64,000 nucleotides of DNA from Neisseria mucosa (GTDB taxonomy: Bacteria > Pseudomonadota > Gammaproteobacteria > Burkholderiales > Neisseriaceae): the NCBI GenBank assembly GCA_003028315.1, contig CP028150.1, forward strand, positions 1,302,001 through 1,366,000, written 5' to 3'. Under the pieces are notes generated by a model, which worked only from the letters and a program-made list of their open reading frames with translations, searched no databases and was not told the DNA's origin. Position 1 is the first letter of the stretch; every line of letters starts with the position of its first letter. Below, piece by piece: positions 60,690-64,000 of this stretch. The position numbers and the translations under genes are program-made.

Positions 60690-61049
60690 ATGATTTCCAT
60701 CCGAGAGCAGTCTTATGGTTTGAATGTAGCGTTGTACAATGAGTTTACGCTGGACGACTTCCGCCAACTCGAATCCGCCCTGTTGGAAAGCAAACAAAAA
60801 ATCCACCTGCCCGACATACTCTTAGATTTGTCCATGCTGAAAGACTTCACCATCGATATGGCGGTAGAACAAATAAAATTCCTCAATCAACACGAAAACG
60901 ACTTTGGCCGGGTTGCCGTCATTACAGACGACATCTGGATCAAACTCGGCGCGCGTCTCTCCAGCCTCTTGACCAACCAACACCCCAAATATTTCGATGA
61001 TGCCACAAAGGCTCAAGAATGGCTGCTGGCAAGCAACCTTAAACCTTAA
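60690..61049 (+). CDS. SpoIIAA-like (STAS/SEC14-type) protein
   Basis: 119 residues (MISIREQSYGLNVALYNEFTLDDFRQLESAL...). Alternating beta and alpha segments with LPDILLDLSMLKDFTIDMA and RVAVITDD match the SpoIIAA-like fold, in which a conserved loop binds lipid or another ligand. AAGGAG is 6 bases before the chosen ATG; an ATG directly before it is too close. Function unknown. Confidence 0.78.
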   Translation: MISIREQSYGLNVALYNEFTLDDFRQLESALLESKQKIHLPDILLDLSMLKDFTIDMAVEQIKFLNQHENDFGRVAVITDDIWIKLGARLSSLLTNQHPKYFDDATKAQEWLLASNLKP

Positions 61050-61056
61050 TCTCGAA

Positions 61057-61090
61057 AATAAACGGCACGCCAAGGTGTGCCGTTTTATTT
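61057..61090 (+). terminator. Bidirectional intrinsic terminator
   Basis: AAACGGCAC-GCCAAGGT-GTGCCGTTT with T-rich sequence on the right and A-rich on the left; serves the SpoIIAA-like gene and the convergent ORF at 61092. Confidence 0.75.
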
Positions 61091-61091
61091 T

Positions 61092-61343
61092 TTATTTCCC
61101 AAAACCTGAAACTGTTTTTACTTGCCCCCCCAAATGGCGGCGGTAAAACCGGTCAATATCCGCTATCGCCTTTTCATCATTCGGCCTCAAATCGATTTTC
61201 AAATCGGCAAGCCGTATCAGCATCAGGTCTTCTTGTTCCGCCACTGCGCAGCTGACTTCCCCGCTGCTGCGCAGATGCGCGATGAGTTCGTCCAACTGCC
61301 GCAGGGCGTTTGCGTAGGCGGCGTTTTGTTTGTCTTCTGCCAT
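61092..61343 (-). CDS. Small hypothetical protein
   Basis: 83 residues (MAEDKQNAAYANALRQLDELIAHLRSSGEV...). The start at 61343 has GGAA about 6 bases upstream. It is helical, charged, without cysteine clusters or a signal peptide. It lies convergent to the SpoIIAA-like gene and behind the cold-shock gene. Not recognised. Confidence 0.65.
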   Translation of the reverse strand: MAEDKQNAAYANALRQLDELIAHLRSSGEVSCAVAEQEDLMLIRLADLKIDLRPNDEKAIADIDRFYRRHLGGQVKTVSGFGK

Positions 61344-61425
61344 ATGGATTCCGTTTCTCATAGACAATAAAAAATGGCGGGGAATCAATCCCGCCATTAT
61401 TCTACGGCATAAGCCGCACGTTTAA

Positions 61426-61629
61426 TTAAGCAGCCTGAATGTTAGCAGCTTGTTTGCCTTTAGGGCCGGTGGTTACGTCGAAAGACACGCGTTGGCCTTC
61501 TTTCAGGGTTTTGAAACCTTCCATGTTGATCGCTGAGAAGTGAGCGAACAGATCTTCGCCGCCTTCGTCAGGAGTGATGAAACCAAAACCTTTAGCGTCG
61601 TTAAACCATTTTACGATACCGGTTGCCAT
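61426..61629 (-). CDS. Cold-shock domain protein (CspA family)
   Basis: A 67-residue single-domain RNA/ssDNA-binding protein. RNP1 (KGFGFITP) and RNP2 (DLFAHFSAI) are intact in MATGIVKWFNDAKGFGF..., the typical length. It acts as an RNA chaperone. It is transcribed leftward. The interval 61630-61941 to clpS holds a likely long 5' leader and one uptake sequence. Confidence 0.97.
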   Translation of the reverse strand: MATGIVKWFNDAKGFGFITPDEGGEDLFAHFSAINMEGFKTLKEGQRVSFDVTTGPKGKQAANIQAA

Positions 61630-61941
61630 TAGAAACTTCCTATACTTAAAAATTAACAAAATCAGCAAAATAAGGCATACAGCAAACTTAAACGTTCAGC
61701 GTTTCTCCCTAGCTTTATATACTTGGTCGAGTGCCGGCTTCTGCTTAACCGTCTTTTTACATTTGTTAAGCCAAAACGTCAAGCCATACAAGGGAAAAAG
61801 TGCGAAAATGGCGGAAACCGACCAAAATACAACAGAAATCGAAATAAGCCTTATAATCACTTTATTTATAGATTCATTTAGTATCAAACCTTCCACAAGG
61901 TCGTCTGAAAACAAACCCTCTTCCACAAAGCCAAAATATTT

Positions 61942-62253
61942 ATGAACAACCCAAACACACATCACGAATCCGATACTCTTTTAAGCGACCAAAAAACCGC
62001 CTCGCCGAAACGTTATGGAGTATTTTTGCTGAACGACGATTACACCACGATGGAATTTGTCGTCGAAATCCTGACCGAAATCTTTATGCTCGGACAGGAG
62101 CAGGCGGTGGCGGTAATGCTCTTGGTTCATCACGAAGGCAAAGGCTTGTGCGGCACTTACACACGGGACATCGCCCAAACCAAACAACAACAAGTCATGC
62201 AGCGGGCAAAAGCCGAAGGGCATCCGCTGCAATGTATTGTCGAGGAGATTTAA
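61942..62253 (+). CDS. clpS: ATP-dependent Clp protease adaptor ClpS
   Basis: 103 residues; delivers N-degron substrates to ClpAP. The conserved core RYGVFLLNDDYTTMEFVVEIL and the signature VHHEGKGLCGTYTRDIAQTK are present. The start MNNPNTHHESD is typical of its variable N-terminus. It is followed by clpA after one base, the standard operon. Confidence 0.96.
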   Translation: MNNPNTHHESDTLLSDQKTASPKRYGVFLLNDDYTTMEFVVEILTEIFMLGQEQAVAVMLLVHHEGKGLCGTYTRDIAQTKQQQVMQRAKAEGHPLQCIVEEI

Positions 62254-62254
62254 T

Positions 62255-64000
62255 ATGCTTTCACCCGAATTGGAACAGATTTTGCAACAGCTTTACCGCG
62301 AGGCGCGTAAGGCTCATTATGAATTTATCAGCCTCGAGCATCTGCTTTTGGTGTTAATCGAAGAAGATGCCTCCGTCCCCAACGTCCTCAAGCTCTGCGG
62401 CGCGGATTTAAAAGTGGTGTCCGAACAACTCGCCGCCAGCGTTGCCGAAAATACCCCGCAGATTCCCGACCACCTTTTAGACACGGTCGAAACCCAGCCC
62501 ACGCTCGGCTTCCAACGCGTCATTCAACGGGCGATGGTGCATACTCAATCCGCAGGCAAAGGCTTGGTCGAGCCTTTGGACGTTTTGGTGGCGCTGATGA
62601 GCGAAACCGACAGCCACGCCGTTTATTTCCTCAAGCTGCAATCGGTTACACGTTTTGAAGTTTTGCGTTGCATTGCCCACGGTGCAACCGAAGACGATGA
62701 ACACAAAAGCTTTTCAGACGACCCCGACAATGATTCAGACGACCCCGTCGAGTCCAAAAGCGGCTCGTTGTCTGACTACACTGTCAACCTCAACGCCGAA
62801 GTCAAAGCCGGCCGCATCGACCCCTTAATCGGCAGAAAACACGAAATGGAACGGCTGGTGCAAATCCTGTGCCGCCGCCGCAAAAACAATCCGCTTTTAG
62901 TCGGCGAAGCTGGCGTGGGCAAAACCGCGCTGGCGGAAGGGCTGGCGCATCAAATCGTCAACGGCGATATTCCCGATGCGCTCAAAGAAGCGGAAGTGTA
63001 CGCGCTGGATATGGGTTCGCTTTTGGCGGGTACAAAATACCGCGGCGACTTTGAAGCGCGTGTCAAATCCGTCTTGAAACAGCTCGAAAAAATCCCGCAC
63101 GCCATCTTGTTCATCGACGAAATCCACACCATCATCGGCGCAGGCAGCACCAGCGGCGGCACGATGGATGCGTCCAACCTGCTCAAACCCGCGCTGGCAA
63201 AAGGCTCGCTGCGCTGCATCGGCGCGACCACCTACGACGAATACCGCACCATTTTCGACAAAGACCACGCCTTAAGCCGCCGCTTCCAAAAAATCGACGT
63301 GGTCGAACCCACCGTCGCCGAAACCGTGCAAATCCTGCGCGGTTTGAAACCGATGTTCGAAGGCTTCCACCAAGTGCGCTACACGCAAGGCGCACTCGAA
63401 GCCGCCGCCGAACTCTCCGCGCGTTACATCAACGAACGTTTCCTGCCTGACAAAGCCATCGACGTGATGGATGAGGCAGGCGCGGCGCAAAGGATTCTGC
63501 CCAAATCCAAACAGAAAAAAGTCATCGGCAAAGCGCAAATCGAAACCGTCATCGCCAAAGTCGCGCGGATTCCCGAAAAAACCGTGTCGCACGACGACAA
63601 ACAAGTGCTGCAATTCCTCGGCCGCGATTTGAAAAACATGGTTTACGGTCAGGAAAACGCCATCGACGCGCTGGTTGCCGCCGTCAAAATGTCGCGCTCC
63701 GGCCTCGCCCTGCCCGACAAACCCATAGGCAGCTTCCTCTTCTCCGGCCCGACCGGCGTCGGCAAAACCGAAGTCGCCAAACAACTTGCCTACTCGATGG
63801 GCGTACCGCTGCAACGTTTCGACATGTCCGAATACATGGAGCCACACGCCGTATCACGCCTTATCGGCGCGCCGCCGGGCTACGTCGGCTTTGACCAGGG
63901 CGGCCTTTTGACCGAAGCCGCCAACAAACATCCGCACTGCGTGTTGCTCTTAGACGAAATCGAAAAAGCCCACCCCGACATTTTCAACGTCCTCCTTCAA
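62255..64000 (+). CDS. clpA: ATP-dependent Clp protease ATP-binding subunit ClpA, C-terminus outside window
   Basis: 582 codons of an AAA+ unfoldase that feeds ClpP. The N-terminal Clp_N repeat (MLSPELEQILQQLYREA) is followed by D1 with Walker A GEAGVGKTALAEG (near 215) and D2 beginning with Walker A GPTGVGKTEVAKQ (near 500). Full-length ClpA has about 750-760 residues. An acidic linker near residues 150-165 (FSDDPDNDSDDP) is encoded by two partial uptake sequences (about 62711-62745) inside the gene. Confidence 0.96.
   Translation, partial: MLSPELEQILQQLYREARKAHYEFISLEHLLLVLIEEDASVPNVLKLCGADLKVVSEQLAASVAENTPQIPDHLLDTVETQPTLGFQRVIQRAMVHTQSAGKGLVEPLDVLVALMSETDSHAVYFLKLQSVTRFEVLRCIAHGATEDDEHKSFSDDPDNDSDDPVESKSGSLSDYTVNLNAEVKAGRIDPLIGRKHEMERLVQILCRRRKNNPLLVGEAGVGKTALAEGLAHQIVNGDIPDALKEAEVYALDMGSLLAGTKYRGDFEARVKSVLKQLEKIPHAILFIDEIHTIIGAGSTSGGTMDASNLLKPALAKGSLRCIGATTYDEYRTIFDKDHALSRRFQKIDVVEPTVAETVQILRGLKPMFEGFHQVRYTQGALEAAAELSARYINERFLPDKAIDVMDEAGAAQRILPKSKQKKVIGKAQIETVIAKVARIPEKTVSHDDKQVLQFLGRDLKNMVYGQENAIDALVAAVKMSRSGLALPDKPIGSFLFSGPTGVGKTEVAKQLAYSMGVPLQRFDMSEYMEPHAVSRLIGAPPGYVGFDQGGLLTEAANKHPHCVLLLDEIEKAHPDIFNVLLQ

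Noticed and set aside
61574..61945. ORF of 123 codons overlapping the cold-shock gene and clpS leader
   Set aside because: It begins antisense inside the cold-shock gene, crosses an uptake sequence and has no ribosome site or recognisable domain.

Overview
The window is a chromosomal segment of a commensal Neisseria. Dozens of copies of the DNA uptake sequence (DUS) in the form AGGTCGTCTGAAA occur, many as inverted pairs behind genes. This is the dialect of the N. mucosa/sicca/subflava side of the genus; meningococcus and gonococcus use GCCGTCTGAA. Two Correia repeats, IS1106-type elements and housekeeping genes of Neisseria type agree. Species level cannot be fixed from the window alone.

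Layout. 1-9700: uvrB (3' part missing), trxA, the yej peptide ABC transporter (yejF, yejE, yejB) interleaved with an acyl-CoA ligase and a small ORF, then a zur/CobW-type zinc pair. 9880-12000: an integrase remnant hit by an IS630-type element that was itself hit by an IS481-like element, next to a tRNA operon (Leu, two Cys-type, four Gly) behind pgsA. 13700-23650: an HExxH protein, ccoG/ccoH, transketolase, an LTA-synthase-type sulfatase, an IS3 element and yaaA. 23700-31160: two tRNA-Ser, an IS5-type element, a rubredoxin/acyl-CoA dehydrogenase/AhpD-like group, D-lactate dehydrogenase, a sugar porter and the 4.5S SRP RNA. 31488-37362: a giant FAD/Fe-S oxidoreductase and ETF-ubiquinone oxidoreductase.

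Two accessory regions stand out. (1) 37492-41436 is an apparent operon: outer-membrane barrel, small exported protein with both a Sec signal and a double-glycine-type leader and a His-rich C-terminus, four unknown immunity-like ORFs, and a stand-alone exported C39 peptidase. A copy of the 3' end of the barrel gene sits between the small ORFs, as left by cassette exchange. I read it as a toxin/immunity export system in which leader cleavage would occur in the periplasm rather than inside an ABC transporter. (2) 44350-49759 is a compact Dnd-type DNA phosphorothioation locus (dndC, small associated protein, dndD, FtsK-like ATPase) with a divergent XRE regulator and the first 38 codons of what looks like an HNH restriction nuclease cut off by IS1106. 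It lies between two same-direction IS1106 copies, and its internal DUS are of the foreign GCCGTCTGAA dialect.

43021-52850 and 55664-56116 are rich in insertion sequences: a full IS1106, a second IS1106 with an IS110-family and an IS5-family element nested in it, an IS3 end fragment, an IS1106 fragment and a 102-bp hairpin made of IS1106 ends. From 53078 to the end the content is ordinary: an AGCS symporter, yebC, a Cof-type phosphatase, a DnaQ-type exonuclease, tRNA-Arg and tRNA-Glu, a hemolysin-III family protein, an EamA transporter, a cold-shock protein, clpS and the 5' part of clpA.

Functional links: zinc control (zur, CobW-type chaperone, znuA, two candidate Zur boxes); respiratory electron input (dld, ETF-QO, the 1277-residue oxidoreductase, cbb3 oxidase assembly); and accessory conflict systems kept in IS-rich DNA.
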